Positions 1-7,435 of a stretch of 38,485 nucleotides of DNA are shown here, piece by piece; position 1 is the stretch's first letter; every line of letters begins with the position of its first letter. Origin of the DNA: an uncultured Blautia sp. (GTDB lineage Bacteria; Bacillota; Clostridia; Lachnospirales; Lachnospiraceae); assembly GCA_948436455.1 (NCBI GenBank), contig CAOJIB010000006.1, positions 1 through 38,485 on the forward strand. The letters are read 5' to 3'. Both the position numbers and the translations under genes were made by a program. The notes below the pieces were generated by a model that had not been told where the DNA came from, did no database searches, and was given only the letters and a program-made list of their open reading frames with translations.

Positions 1-49
1 ATCTACACCACCTGTTACACTCTTTCCCTACACGACGCTCTTCCGATCT
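1..49 (+). other. Illumina TruSeq adapter left in the assembly (artefact)
   Basis: Bases 17-49 match the 33-nt Illumina read-1 adapter (begins ACACTCTTTCCC, ends GCTCTTCCGATCT). Bases 1-8 are the end of the P5 flow-cell sequence. Bases 9-16 (CACCTGTT) sit where the i5 index belongs. This is library DNA joined to the end of a genomic contig, not biology. It marks the physical start of the contig and explains why the first gene has no 5' end. Confidence 0.98.
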
Positions 50-50
50 A

Positions 51-644
51 TATGTCTGGCTGGAATTTGACGGGCTGCGCGTCCGGGAGGCCATTGAGGT
101 GGCCGGTATTTCCCCGGATGCGCCGATTTATCATGCCCGTTTCCACGACCTGCGGGAAATTATGATGAAAGAAATGCTGTATATTGCGCAGAACGGGGAG
201 ATGGCGCCGTTTCACCTGATCGGGCACCTCTATCTGTTTCTAGATGCGTTGACCCGTTCTGTTTCTTCTGCAAGGCTTCATAAAGGCGGCAGCCTGCGTG
301 ATTTCTATGTGCACGAAGCGCTGGCCTTTATTGAGCAGAATTTTCAGAATAATATTTCCGTAGAGGATATCGCCGATAACTGCGGCTTGAACCGCAGTTA
401 TTTCGGAAAGATTTTTAAAGAAGCGATCGGCCGGACGCCGCAGGAATTTTTATTAAACTACCGCATGACAAAGGCGGTAGAGCTTTTGAAGCTGACCCAT
501 CTTTCTATTGGCGATATCAGTAAAGCGGTGGGATATGAAAACCCCTTCCATTTTTCCAGAGCCTTTAAGAATACGTACAGCATTTCTCCCAGGAGCTGGA
601 GGAACCAGAACCAGATGACGCCGGAGGGCTATATTAACAGGTGA
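51..644 (+). CDS. AraC-family transcriptional regulator, 5'-truncated
   Basis: The frame is open from base 51, directly after the adapter, and encodes about 197 residues beginning YVWLEFDGLRVREA. The GTG at 99 is therefore not the real start; the N-terminal sensing domain is lost with the contig end. The C-terminal ~100 residues form the double helix-turn-helix DNA-binding domain of AraC/XylS regulators: a first HTH around SVEDIADNCGLNRSYFGKIF and a second around SIGDISKAVGYENPFHFSRAF, with the usual fold-ending proline region (ISPRSW). Its 3' end overlaps the convergent GH31 gene by 11 bp. Regulators of this type next to glycosidases often control sugar uptake or hydrolysis genes, so it may sense a glucoside, but that is inference. 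Confidence 0.9.
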   Translation, partial: YVWLEFDGLRVREAIEVAGISPDAPIYHARFHDLREIMMKEMLYIAQNGEMAPFHLIGHLYLFLDALTRSVSSARLHKGGSLRDFYVHEALAFIEQNFQNNISVEDIADNCGLNRSYFGKIFKEAIGRTPQEFLLNYRMTKAVELLKLTHLSIGDISKAVGYENPFHFSRAFKNTYSISPRSWRNQNQMTPEGYINR

Positions 645-2622
645 GGATTCGCCGGTTTTCTGGATTTTCATAATCCTTATGGACGCCGTCGTCCTCATAT
701 AATTCGTAGGAGGTTCCTGTATAGCCCAGGAGTGTCAGATTGGTCGTATCAATGGCGTCGACGTATTCGGCGGGCTTTGCCACAGGGATGCATTTTCCCT
801 GGCGGATAAACAGTGCGACTTCGTTTAGAGCGATTTCTACGTAGTGATGCCCGGCCGGAAGGATTTCTTCATAGAGACTGCCGTCGGGCAGGAATTTCAC
901 AAGCTTCATTTCCTCGGGCAGATAGACGTACCGGCCCGCGGCGTTCTGCGTATATACGGGGGCGATCATAATCTCGTCGCCAAGGATCAGCTGGTCTTCT
1001 ACCTGGCGGGCAAAGGCGTCCTTGGGATAGACGAAGGAAAGCGGCTTGAAATATAGATCGTCGGACAGGGCCGCTTTCATGTATTCGCTGTAGAGGTAGG
1101 GCACCAGCCGGTAGCGGACGCCGATTACATGGGCGAAGTCCGCGGTATCTCCGAACTGATAGCATTCCTGTTCCCTGGTTCCCCAGGCGGCGTGATTGCG
1201 CATCAGCGGCGTAAAGACTCCAAGGGCCAGCCAACGCAGCAGCAGATCCCGGGTGGTGTCCGCGCCAAAGCCACCTAAGTCTGCGCCTGTGTAGAGGAAG
1301 CCGCACATATTTAAGGAGGGCAGCATCTTCAGATTCAGAAGAAGATGAGACCACCAGGATTTATTGTCGCCCGTCCAGATGCCGCCGTAGCGGTGCATGC
1401 CGATATAGGAGGAACGGGAAAATAAAAGGAAGCGGGTATTGGGCGCGAAGCGCTCAAAGGCTTCCCCAGCGGCCCGGGTCATATTGTAGCCGAAAAGATT
1501 GTTTACTTTGTCGTGGCGGATGCGCTCGCCGTTTACCTGATGGTAGAAGGCGGCGTAATCTTTGGGATTATTGGCCAGCTTGGCCAGAGCTTCCTGTACG
1601 TCTAGGAGGGAAAGCCCTTCTTCTTTGCTCAGGAACCGCCGCATGATTTCCTCTGCTTCTTCTTTTCCTTCGGTGGAGTAGAAGATGGCCGGTTCGTTCA
1701 TATCGTTCCAGAAGCCTTCAATGCCTTGGTCGGTAAGGAATTTATAGTGGCCGCCGAACCATTCTCTGGCCTTTGGATTTAATACGTCTGGGAAATGGGT
1801 GTCTCCCGGCCATACGGCGGCCGTGAAATCGCTGCCGTCTTCCCTCTGGCAGAAGTAGCGGTTTTCTACGCCTTCTTCATAGATGGAATAGCCCTTTTCT
1901 ACCTTGACGCCGGCGTCGATGATGGGGATCAGCCGAAGATTTTGTTCCTTCATCTCCTGCACAAAGGCCGGAAAGTCGCTGAAATTTTCTTCATCTAACG
2001 TGAAGTCCTTGTAATCCTGCATATAGTCGATATCCATATAGATCATATCGATGGGAATGTGATTTTCCCGGTAGCCCGCCGCTACCTTGCGGAAGTCTTC
2101 TTTCGTTTTATAGCCCCAGCGGCTCTGGCTATAGCCGAAAGCGAATTTCGGGGGAATGTAGCTGCGGCCGATGATTTTGCGGAATTGTTTTACGATGTCG
2201 TAGGGATTTTCCCCCTCGATGACATAGAGGGCCAGGTCGCTCCCCGCGCAGGAGATTTCCAGCGCATCCAGGCGGGTGTAGCCAATATCAAAGGTCAGAT
2301 CACCCGGATAATCGATGAAGAGACCGAAGGTCTGCGTGCCGTCTACGACGAGGAAATTATGGGCGCCATACATGGAACGTAAGTCCTCCGTATGTTCCGG
2401 CGTATCGTTGCAGTGGCTGACATAGATATAGCCTCTTTTATTGATGCCGCGGCTGGCTTCTCCCAGGCCGTATACCACGTCGGTATCCGTCATCGTATAG
2501 GCGAAGCAAAAGCCGTCTGTCAGGTCAATCGTTCCATAACCAGGCTGGCCGGCAGATGCGGGCAGGCTAACGGTCACTGCTTCTGTTTCAAAGGGATTTC
2601 CATAGATATATTTCTGGATCAT
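634..2622 (-). CDS. GH31 family alpha-glycosidase
   Basis: A 662-residue intracellular glycoside hydrolase of family 31 (alpha-glucosidase/alpha-xylosidase group). There is no signal peptide. The catalytic (beta/alpha)8 barrel carries the family signature WNDMNEPAIF with nucleophile Asp307, and the acid/base region RYGGIWTGDN with Asp419. N-terminal beta-sandwich residues include YGLGEASRG, and the C-terminal part is beta-rich. The start is supported by a GGAGGAAAC site directly upstream of the ATG at 2622. It lies between two AraC regulators, one convergent (51-644) and one divergent (2822-3724), so it is probably their target. Alpha-glucosidase is the default activity; the exact substrate cannot be read from sequence. 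Confidence 0.93.
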   Translation of the reverse strand: MIQKYIYGNPFETEAVTVSLPASAGQPGYGTIDLTDGFCFAYTMTDTDVVYGLGEASRGINKRGYIYVSHCNDTPEHTEDLRSMYGAHNFLVVDGTQTFGLFIDYPGDLTFDIGYTRLDALEISCAGSDLALYVIEGENPYDIVKQFRKIIGRSYIPPKFAFGYSQSRWGYKTKEDFRKVAAGYRENHIPIDMIYMDIDYMQDYKDFTLDEENFSDFPAFVQEMKEQNLRLIPIIDAGVKVEKGYSIYEEGVENRYFCQREDGSDFTAAVWPGDTHFPDVLNPKAREWFGGHYKFLTDQGIEGFWNDMNEPAIFYSTEGKEEAEEIMRRFLSKEEGLSLLDVQEALAKLANNPKDYAAFYHQVNGERIRHDKVNNLFGYNMTRAAGEAFERFAPNTRFLLFSRSSYIGMHRYGGIWTGDNKSWWSHLLLNLKMLPSLNMCGFLYTGADLGGFGADTTRDLLLRWLALGVFTPLMRNHAAWGTREQECYQFGDTADFAHVIGVRYRLVPYLYSEYMKAALSDDLYFKPLSFVYPKDAFARQVEDQLILGDEIMIAPVYTQNAAGRYVYLPEEMKLVKFLPDGSLYEEILPAGHHYVEIALNEVALFIRQGKCIPVAKPAEYVDAIDTTNLTLLGYTGTSYELYEDDGVHKDYENPENRRILTC

Positions 2623-2821
2623 GGGCGTTTCCTCCTGTTTCCATATATTTATATTGTCTGCAGCCGCTGGTATGACTGCAAGGTTGCGCGATGTTTTCGC
2701 GTATTTACGGGCTTTTTGTAGCTGCTTGTATCATACGCATTTTTTTCAGAAATTACTTGCATTATTGCCGATCATAAATCACATAATATTGACTTTTGTC
2801 GTTTGTTGGAAAGGAGTCCTT

Positions 2822-3724
2822 ATGTATCCGGATCAGTCTTTGAAGGAAAACGTACCCCACGGCACGGCGGATCAGCCTGTGCACGCGCTGCATTTCGCCC
2901 CCAGAGAAGGGCCGGGGGAAAGGCCGTTTTTTGTGGCGCGGCACTGGCATAGCGAGGTGGAAATCCTTTTGATCCGAAAGGGACGCTACCTGGTGGAAAT
3001 CAATCTGGAAAGCTATGAGGTGCAGGCGGGGGATCTATGCATTTTAAACAGCGGAGAACCGCACCAGATCACGGCCCGGGAGCCGCAGGCGATGCATGAC
3101 GCGGTGCTTTTTGATCCCCGGATTCTAGATTTTTCCTATGCGGATGTCTGGGAGGAGAAATATATCGCGCCTTTTCTTGGCCAAGCGCTGCTTCTTGAAA
3201 ATATCCTGTGGTCGGAGGAGAGCAGCTGTCCCAAATGCTGGGCGTTGGCCGGGCGGGCTGCAAAGGCGGCGCAGCAGATGGAAGAGGGGTGGTATGTACG
3301 GTGCAAGCTTTGGCTTTTGGAGCTTTTCGCCAGATGGACCGGCCGGGGATTGCTTTTGGCGGCCAAAGATGTGGTGTCTGCGGACGACGCCAGGAAGATT
3401 CAGCGGTATAAGACGATTATTTCCTATATGGAAGAGCATTACGGAGAGCCGGTTTCTCTTCAGGAGCTGGCGGATACGATTCCCTGCAATAGAGAGTATC
3501 TCTGTCGGTTTTTTCGGGAGATCGCCGGCGTTTCGCCCATTCAGTATCTAATCAACTACCGCCTGGAGCGAGCTTGCCATTTTCTGGCGCATACCTCCCG
3601 GCAGGTCTCTGAGATCGCCTTGGATTGCGGTTTTGATAATATTAGCTATTTTATCCGGAAATTTAAGGAGCGAAAAGGCTGTACGCCGAAGGATTATCGG
3701 AAGAGGGCGCGCGGCGAACAGTAG
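2822..3724 (+). CDS. AraC-family transcriptional regulator with cupin sensor domain
   Basis: A 300-residue regulator. The ATG at 2822 follows GGAAAGGAG; a longer open frame from 2621 lacks a suitable ribosome site and runs through intergenic sequence. Residues ~15-130 form a cupin-type ligand-binding domain (HWHSEVEILLIRKGRYLVEIN, then AGDLCILNSGEPHQI). The last ~100 residues are the AraC double HTH (SLQELADTIPCNREYLCRFF; QVSEIALDCGFDNISYFIRKF). It is divergent from the GH31 gene with a 199-bp shared upstream region, a layout typical of a local carbohydrate regulator. A strong bidirectional terminator follows. Confidence 0.93.
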   Translation: MYPDQSLKENVPHGTADQPVHALHFAPREGPGERPFFVARHWHSEVEILLIRKGRYLVEINLESYEVQAGDLCILNSGEPHQITAREPQAMHDAVLFDPRILDFSYADVWEEKYIAPFLGQALLLENILWSEESSCPKCWALAGRAAKAAQQMEEGWYVRCKLWLLELFARWTGRGLLLAAKDVVSADDARKIQRYKTIISYMEEHYGEPVSLQELADTIPCNREYLCRFFREIAGVSPIQYLINYRLERACHFLAHTSRQVSEIALDCGFDNISYFIRKFKERKGCTPKDYRKRARGEQ

Positions 3725-3729
3725 AAAAA

Positions 3730-3769
3730 TACCCATCGGAGTCAAAGCATCCGATGGGTAAATTTTTTT
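3730..3769. terminator. Bidirectional Rho-independent terminator
   Basis: Perfect 11-bp stem TACCCATCGGA (3730-3740) and TCCGATGGGTA (3750-3760) with a 9-nt loop. T7 follows on the + strand (3763-3769), and the A-run at 3725-3729 reads as T's on the - strand. It separates the convergent AraC gene and guaB and should serve both. Confidence 0.92.
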
Positions 3770-3779
3770 ATATACTATC

Positions 3780-5273
3780 TTATCGTTTATCTCGAAGCAT
3801 AACGTCGTGGGCGCCGCCCTCTACGATGCTGGTGGAGGAGACGAGGGTGATCTTGGCCTTTTCCTGCAGCTCTGGGATAGTCAGGGCGCCGCAGTTGCAC
3901 ATGGTGGATTTTACCTTGCTTAAGGTCAGGTTTACGTTATCCTTGAGGCTGCCGGCGTAGGGCACCAGGGAGTCCACGCCTTCCTCGAAGGAAAGCTTCT
4001 TGTCGCCGCCCATATCGTAACGCTGCCAGTTCCTGGCCCGGGCGCTGCCTTCGCCCCAGTATTCCTTCATGTAGCTGCCGTTGATATTGACTCGCTTGGT
4101 GGGGCTTTCATCGAACCGGGCGAAATACCGGCCCAGCATAATGAAATCCGCGCCCATGGCCAGCGCCAGGGTAATATGGTAATCATGTACAATGCCGCCG
4201 TCGGAGCAGATCGGCACGTAGATACCGGTTTCTTTGTAATATTCGTCCCGGGCCTTGGCTACCTCGATCAGCGCCGTCGCCTGTCCGCGGCCGATGCCCT
4301 TTTGCTCTCGGGTGATGCAGATGGCGCCGCCGCCGATGCCCACCTTGATAAAGTCCGCGCCTGCCTCGGCCAGGAAGCGGAAGCCTTCCGCGTCTACGAC
4401 ATTTCCCGCGCCTACCTTTACGCGGTCGCCGTAATTCTTACGGATATAGTCGATGGTAATCTTCTGCCATTCGGAAAAGCCTTCGGAGCTGTCGATACAA
4501 AGGACGTCCGCCCCCGCGTCCAGAAGGGCGGGCACCCGCTCCTCATAGTCCCGGGTATTGATACCGGCGCCGACCATATAACGCTTGGAAGTATCGATCA
4601 GTTCGTTTTCGTTCTTTTTATGGGTGTCATAATCCTTCCGAAAGACCAGATATACCAGTTCCTGGTTTTTATTGACCAGGGGGAGGCAGTTGATCTTGTG
4701 CTCCCAGATAATGTCGTTGGCCTCTTTAAGCGTCGTTGTTTCGTCGGCGTAGACCAGGTCCTGGAATTTCGTCATGAAATCTGCGACCTTTTCGCTGGGG
4801 TCCATACGGCTGACCCGGTAATCTTTATTTGTCACGATGCCCAGGAGCTTTCCACCGGGCTTGCCGTCCTGGGTGACGGCGACGGTAGAGTGGCCGGTTT
4901 CCTCAGTGATCCGAAGGATATCTGCGAGCGTCATATCCGGCGAAACATTCGAGTCGCTTACGACGAAGCCGGCGCGGTAGCGTTTTACCCGCCGGATCAT
5001 TTCCGCCTGGCTGGCAATGGGCTGGGAGCCGTAGATAAAGGACAGTCCGCCTTCCTGGGCCAGCGCTACGGCCAGATGATCGTCGGAAACGGATTGCATG
5101 ATCGCAGATACCATGGGAATGTGGATTGATATGGCGGGATCGCTTCCTTTTTTGAATTTTACTAACGGAGTTTTCAGGCTTACCGCCGAAGGGATGCACT
5201 TGGCGGAGGTGTATCCGGGGATCAGCAGGTATTCACTAAAGGTGCGGGAAGGTTCCTCATAATAATGGGCCAT
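3780..5273 (-). CDS. guaB: IMP dehydrogenase (Tritrichomonas foetus-like type)
   Basis: A 497-residue inosine-5'-monophosphate dehydrogenase, converting IMP to XMP with NAD+, the committed step to GMP. The start at 5273 has GGAGAG upstream; the 37-residue in-frame extension to 5384 would include the -10 box and is rejected. The TIM barrel is interrupted by a CBS pair (~residues 103-220). Visible catalytic residues are Asp261 (DSSEG), Cys319 in [11 protein letters not shown], and the Arg418-Tyr419 dyad in NWQRYD. Lys310 and Glu431 are also present. The loop [19 protein letters not shown] differs from the common bacterial GxGPGSICTTR and matches, at the same numbering, the T. foetus enzyme as I recall it. 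It is expressed from its own leftward promoter and is near, but not in one operon with, purA/purB/purC. Confidence 0.97.
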   Translation of the reverse strand: MAHYYEEPSRTFSEYLLIPGYTSAKCIPSAVSLKTPLVKFKKGSDPAISIHIPMVSAIMQSVSDDHLAVALAQEGGLSFIYGSQPIASQAEMIRRVKRYRAGFVVSDSNVSPDMTLADILRITEETGHSTVAVTQDGKPGGKLLGIVTNKDYRVSRMDPSEKVADFMTKFQDLVYADETTTLKEANDIIWEHKINCLPLVNKNQELVYLVFRKDYDTHKKNENELIDTSKRYMVGAGINTRDYEERVPALLDAGADVLCIDSSEGFSEWQKITIDYIRKNYGDRVKVGAGNVVDAEGFRFLAEAGADFIKVGIGGGAICITREQKGIGRGQATALIEVAKARDEYYKETGIYVPICSDGGIVHDYHITLALAMGADFIMLGRYFARFDESPTKRVNINGSYMKEYWGEGSARARNWQRYDMGGDKKLSFEEGVDSLVPYAGSLKDNVNLTLSKVKSTMCNCGALTIPELQEKAKITLVSSTSIVEGGAHDVMLRDKR

Positions 5274-5340
5274 GTTAACTCTCCTTTTCTCGTTTTGTAT
5301 AAGGTTTTGCAGAATTCTTTTGTTTTCCAGTTCAGTTGTG

Positions 5341-5373
5341 GATATCCGAAGGGAAACGCTCCCGGAGGATATC
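5341..5373 (-). promoter_or_regulatory. Hairpin in the guaB leader
   Basis: Inverted repeat GATATCC (5341-5347) / GGATATC (5367-5373) with an inner GGGA (5351-5354) / TCCC (5360-5363) helix separated by 3-nt internal loops. It lies within the first ~40 nt of the predicted guaB transcript. No T-run follows, so it is not a simple terminator. It may stabilise or regulate the messenger; that is inference. Confidence 0.45.
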
Positions 5374-5384
5374 TGATTTTTCAA

Positions 5385-5413
5385 ATTATAATAAGAATGC
5401 TTCCCTTTTGCAA
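5385..5413 (-). promoter_or_regulatory. guaB promoter (sigma-A type)
   Basis: On the minus strand: -35 TTGCAA (5408-5413), 17-bp spacer, -10 TATAAT (5385-5390). The leader is about 105 nt long and contains a hairpin. Repeat copy A1 begins 28 bp upstream of the -35 box. Confidence 0.85.
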
Positions 5414-5441
5414 GTACTTTTTCGTAAATGCATCAGATTTC

Positions 5442-5584
5442 GTAACAGTTCAGCCCAGGACGCAAGCACCTGCTGCAAAATCCGTAAGAACTCTATAGGC
5501 AGCCAGGAGGGAATCTGTCCCTCGCCGCAGGCGACTTGGAATGGACAGACTTTGTAACTATGAAGCCAGGGGCTAAATAGTTAC
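5442..5584 (+). repeat. Structured dispersed repeat, family A, copy 1
   Basis: Begins GTAACAGTTC and ends ATAGTTAC. Helix 1: AGTTC pairs with GAACT and encloses GGA...TCC and GCA...TGC. Helix 2: TCTGTCC with GGACAGA, enclosing CGCC/GGCG. Helix 3: GTAACTAT (5554-5561) with ATAGTTAC (5577-5584), enclosing AGCC/GGCT. Three more copies lie at 6262, 11243 and 15735. Positioned between the macrodomain gene 3' end and the guaB promoter. Confidence 0.88.
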
Positions 5585-5617
5585 CAGATTTCGCCTTGGT
5601 CTGACGAAGATATCGTG

Positions 5618-6151
5618 TCAGGGATTCTTTCCCCGGGCAAAGACTTGGTACATTTCATAGATGCGTCGGTGAAAGCAGGACAAGATGACGGTCATGTCGC
5701 TTTCGGGATGCTGGGAAAGCCACTGGGAAACGGTTGTGAAGGCGATAGGAACCGCTTCGGCTAGCGGGTAACCGTATACGCCGGTGGAAATGGCCGGAAA
5801 GGCGATGGTATGAATCTCGTGGGCGGCGGCCAGCGTCAGGGAATTTTGGTAGCAGTCGGCGAGAAGCCGGGCGTCCCTGGGAGAGCCGGAATAGACGGGC
5901 CCAACGGTGTGGATGATATGGCGGGCTTTCAGCCGATAGCCGCCGGTGATCTTGGCCTGGCCGGTTTCGCAGCCGCCAAGGGTGCGGCATTCTGTTAAAA
6001 GCTGCGGCCCTGCCGCCCGATGGATTGCGCCGTCTACCCCACCGCCGCCCAGGAGGCTCTTATTCGCCGCATTGACGATGCAGTCGCAGTCCAGCTGTGT
6101 GATATCGCCCAGGTTGCAGTAGATGTGTTTTGCCAGAAAAAGGTTTTGCAT
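5618..6151 (-). CDS. Macro domain protein (ADP-ribose/O-acetyl-ADP-ribose hydrolase-like)
   Basis: A 177-residue stand-alone macro domain of the YmdB/MacroD type. Ligand-binding motifs are in order: GDIT (15-18), NAAN (27-30), GGGGVDGAIHRAAG (35-48), and the phosphate loop ISTGVYGYP near residue 120. Known members remove ADP-ribose from proteins or deacetylate O-acetyl-ADP-ribose. The ATG at 6151 follows GGAGGATTTCCC. It has its own promoter and is flanked on both sides by family A repeats. No ADP-ribosyltransferase or sirtuin gene is adjacent, so it looks like a housekeeping detoxifying enzyme. Confidence 0.93.
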   Translation of the reverse strand: MQNLFLAKHIYCNLGDITQLDCDCIVNAANKSLLGGGGVDGAIHRAAGPQLLTECRTLGGCETGQAKITGGYRLKARHIIHTVGPVYSGSPRDARLLADCYQNSLTLAAAHEIHTIAFPAISTGVYGYPLAEAVPIAFTTVSQWLSQHPESDMTVILSCFHRRIYEMYQVFARGKNP

Positions 6152-6219
6152 GGGAAATCCTCCGGAAAGATGTAAAAAACGGTAGTTTCGCGAACGTCTT
6201 TTTCTAAAATAATAGGATT

Positions 6220-6248
6220 ATCTTAATAGAAGCGAAAGGGATTGTCAA
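6220..6248 (-). promoter_or_regulatory. Promoter of the macrodomain gene
   Basis: Minus strand: consensus -35 TTGACA (6243-6248), 17-bp spacer, -10 TAAGAT (6220-6225). Repeat copy A2 starts 13 bp upstream of the -35 box. Confidence 0.82.
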
Positions 6249-6261
6249 GAGCTGGGATGGT

Positions 6262-6399
6262 GTTCAGCCCAGGACGCAAGCACCTGCTGCAAAGTCCGCA
6301 AGAACACGTATTAGTAACCAGGAAGGAATCTGTCCCTCGCCGGAGGCGACTTGAAATGGACAGATTCCATAACTATGAAGCCGTAGGCTGAATAGTTAC
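6262..6399 (+). repeat. Structured dispersed repeat, family A, copy 2
   Basis: Aligned with copy 1 from GTTCAGCCCAGG to ATAGTTAC; the leading GTAACA is absent. Helix 1 outer stem is GTGTTC/GAACAC, where copy 1 has AGTTC/GAACT, a compensated change. Helix 2 is a perfect 11-bp stem GGAATCTGTCC / GGACAGATTCC with CGCC/GGCG inside. Helix 3 is TAACTAT/ATAGTTA with AGCC/GGCT inside. It lies between the divergent macrodomain and HAD genes. Confidence 0.88.
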
Positions 6400-6429
6400 G
6401 GAATTGTTATGAAAATCCATGATTTTTCC

Positions 6430-6458
6430 TTTACTTTTTTCATGCATACTGCTACTAT
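6430..6458 (+). promoter_or_regulatory. Promoter of the HAD gene
   Basis: -35 TTTACT (6430-6435), 17-bp spacer, -10 TACTAT (6453-6458), about 42 bp before the ATG at 6501. Confidence 0.6.
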
Positions 6459-6500
6459 GGATATGCTGCTGTAGATTTTTGGGAGGAGTTTTGTACTATA

Positions 6501-7322
6501 ATGAAAAAACTAAAACAGATCCTGGCGCTGGCCGGCGTCGTATTGCTTTTGGGAATGTATGGCTCGACGCTGGTATTTGCTCTATCGGACAGCCCCCGCG
6601 CAGGGAGCCTTTTTGGGGTGTCGATCGGTTTAACGATCCTGGTGCCGGTGGTCTTTTATGCGATGCTGATGGTTGCCAGAATGCTGGAAGGGAGGAAACG
6701 GGCGATGGAACCGGAAACGAAAATAAAAAATATTATCTTTGATGTGGGAAACGTACTTCTTTCCTTTGAATGGGACGCCTATCTGGAATCTTTTGGCTTC
6801 CCGAAGGAAACGTTGGCGGCGGTGAAGAGAGCCACCTACCCTAATTCGGATTGGGAAGAGCGGGACAGGGGCGTATTGAGCCCGGAGGAATATTTTCAGC
6901 TCTTTCTAAAACGCGCGCCGGAATATGAGGCGCAGCTGCGCCAGGTCATTGACCGGGAAGGAGATTCCCTGCGGCTTTTCGACTATTCCAAAACCTGGAT
7001 CCAATATCTTCAATCTAAGGGCTACCGGGTGTATTTGCTTTCCAACATATCCGAACATATGCTGCCCAGCTTCTATGAAAAGATGGATTTTCTTCCGGGG
7101 CTGGACGGTGCGATCTTTTCCTGCGAGGTAAAGATGCTAAAGCCGGAGCCGGAGATTTATCAGGCATTGTTTACGACCTACGGACTGCGTCCCGAAGAAT
7201 GCGTTTTTATGGACGATCGGCAGGAGAATGTAGATGCGGCTAAGGCCCAGGGAATGGGGGCTTTTGTATTTACAGATTTTCCGGCGGCGGCTAAAGAGTT
7301 GGAGAAGTACGGGATTGTGTAG
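6501..7322 (+). CDS. HAD-family phosphatase with N-terminal two-TM segment (apparent fusion)
   Basis: 273 residues. Residues 1-68 form a small membrane module: two hydrophobic helices (~8-27 and ~40-60) and a basic end (EGRKR). Residues ~75-273 form a complete HAD hydrolase of the YihX type: motif I FDVGNVL (Asp81), motif II LLSNIS, motif III KPEPEIY, motif IV FMDDRQENV. YihX-type enzymes dephosphorylate sugar phosphates such as glucose-1-phosphate. A second ATG at 6705 (residue 69) follows a good site (GGGAGG, 9 nt upstream), so the soluble enzyme could also be made alone. The simplest reading is two formerly separate genes joined by loss of a stop codon. The first ATG follows GGGAGGAG with a long 12-nt spacing. 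Confidence 0.85.
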   Translation: MKKLKQILALAGVVLLLGMYGSTLVFALSDSPRAGSLFGVSIGLTILVPVVFYAMLMVARMLEGRKRAMEPETKIKNIIFDVGNVLLSFEWDAYLESFGFPKETLAAVKRATYPNSDWEERDRGVLSPEEYFQLFLKRAPEYEAQLRQVIDREGDSLRLFDYSKTWIQYLQSKGYRVYLLSNISEHMLPSFYEKMDFLPGLDGAIFSCEVKMLKPEPEIYQALFTTYGLRPEECVFMDDRQENVDAAKAQGMGAFVFTDFPAAAKELEKYGIV

Positions 7323-7371
7323 CTGTAGTTTAGGAAAGCCGGAGATGACAGACGGCGCCGTTTTTTATAAA

Positions 7372-7430
7372 AAAACATCCTTGATGGAAAGGGGAAAGCC
7401 AGTATTTCCATCAGGGATGTTTTTCTTTTT
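7372..7430. terminator. Bidirectional Rho-independent terminator
   Basis: 19-bp stem with one G-T wobble: 7372-7390 (AAAACATCC...GATGGAAA) pairs with 7406-7424, loop of about 15 nt. It is followed by TTTTC-TTTTT on the + strand and has an A-run on the left. It separates the convergent HAD and purA genes. Confidence 0.92.
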
Positions 7431-7435
7431 GTTAT

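Noticed and set aside
634..644. Possible error where AraC and GH31 genes overlap
   Set aside because: Both ends match family lengths; a short convergent overlap is common.
4176..5129. Long open frame (317 codons) on the + strand opposite guaB
   Set aside because: It is the mirror of a highly conserved enzyme gene and resembles no protein. The same applies to long antisense frames opposite polA, ilvA, smc and UPF0210.
5442..5584. Family A repeat as a Rho-independent terminator
   Set aside because: Hairpins are strong but no copy has a consistent T-run after the last helix on either strand.
6262..6320. Family A helix 1 as a c-di-GMP or other known riboswitch (GGACGCAA similarity)
   Set aside because: Only a short string is shared. 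The remaining helices do not fit, and the element is upstream of the promoters rather than in the leaders.
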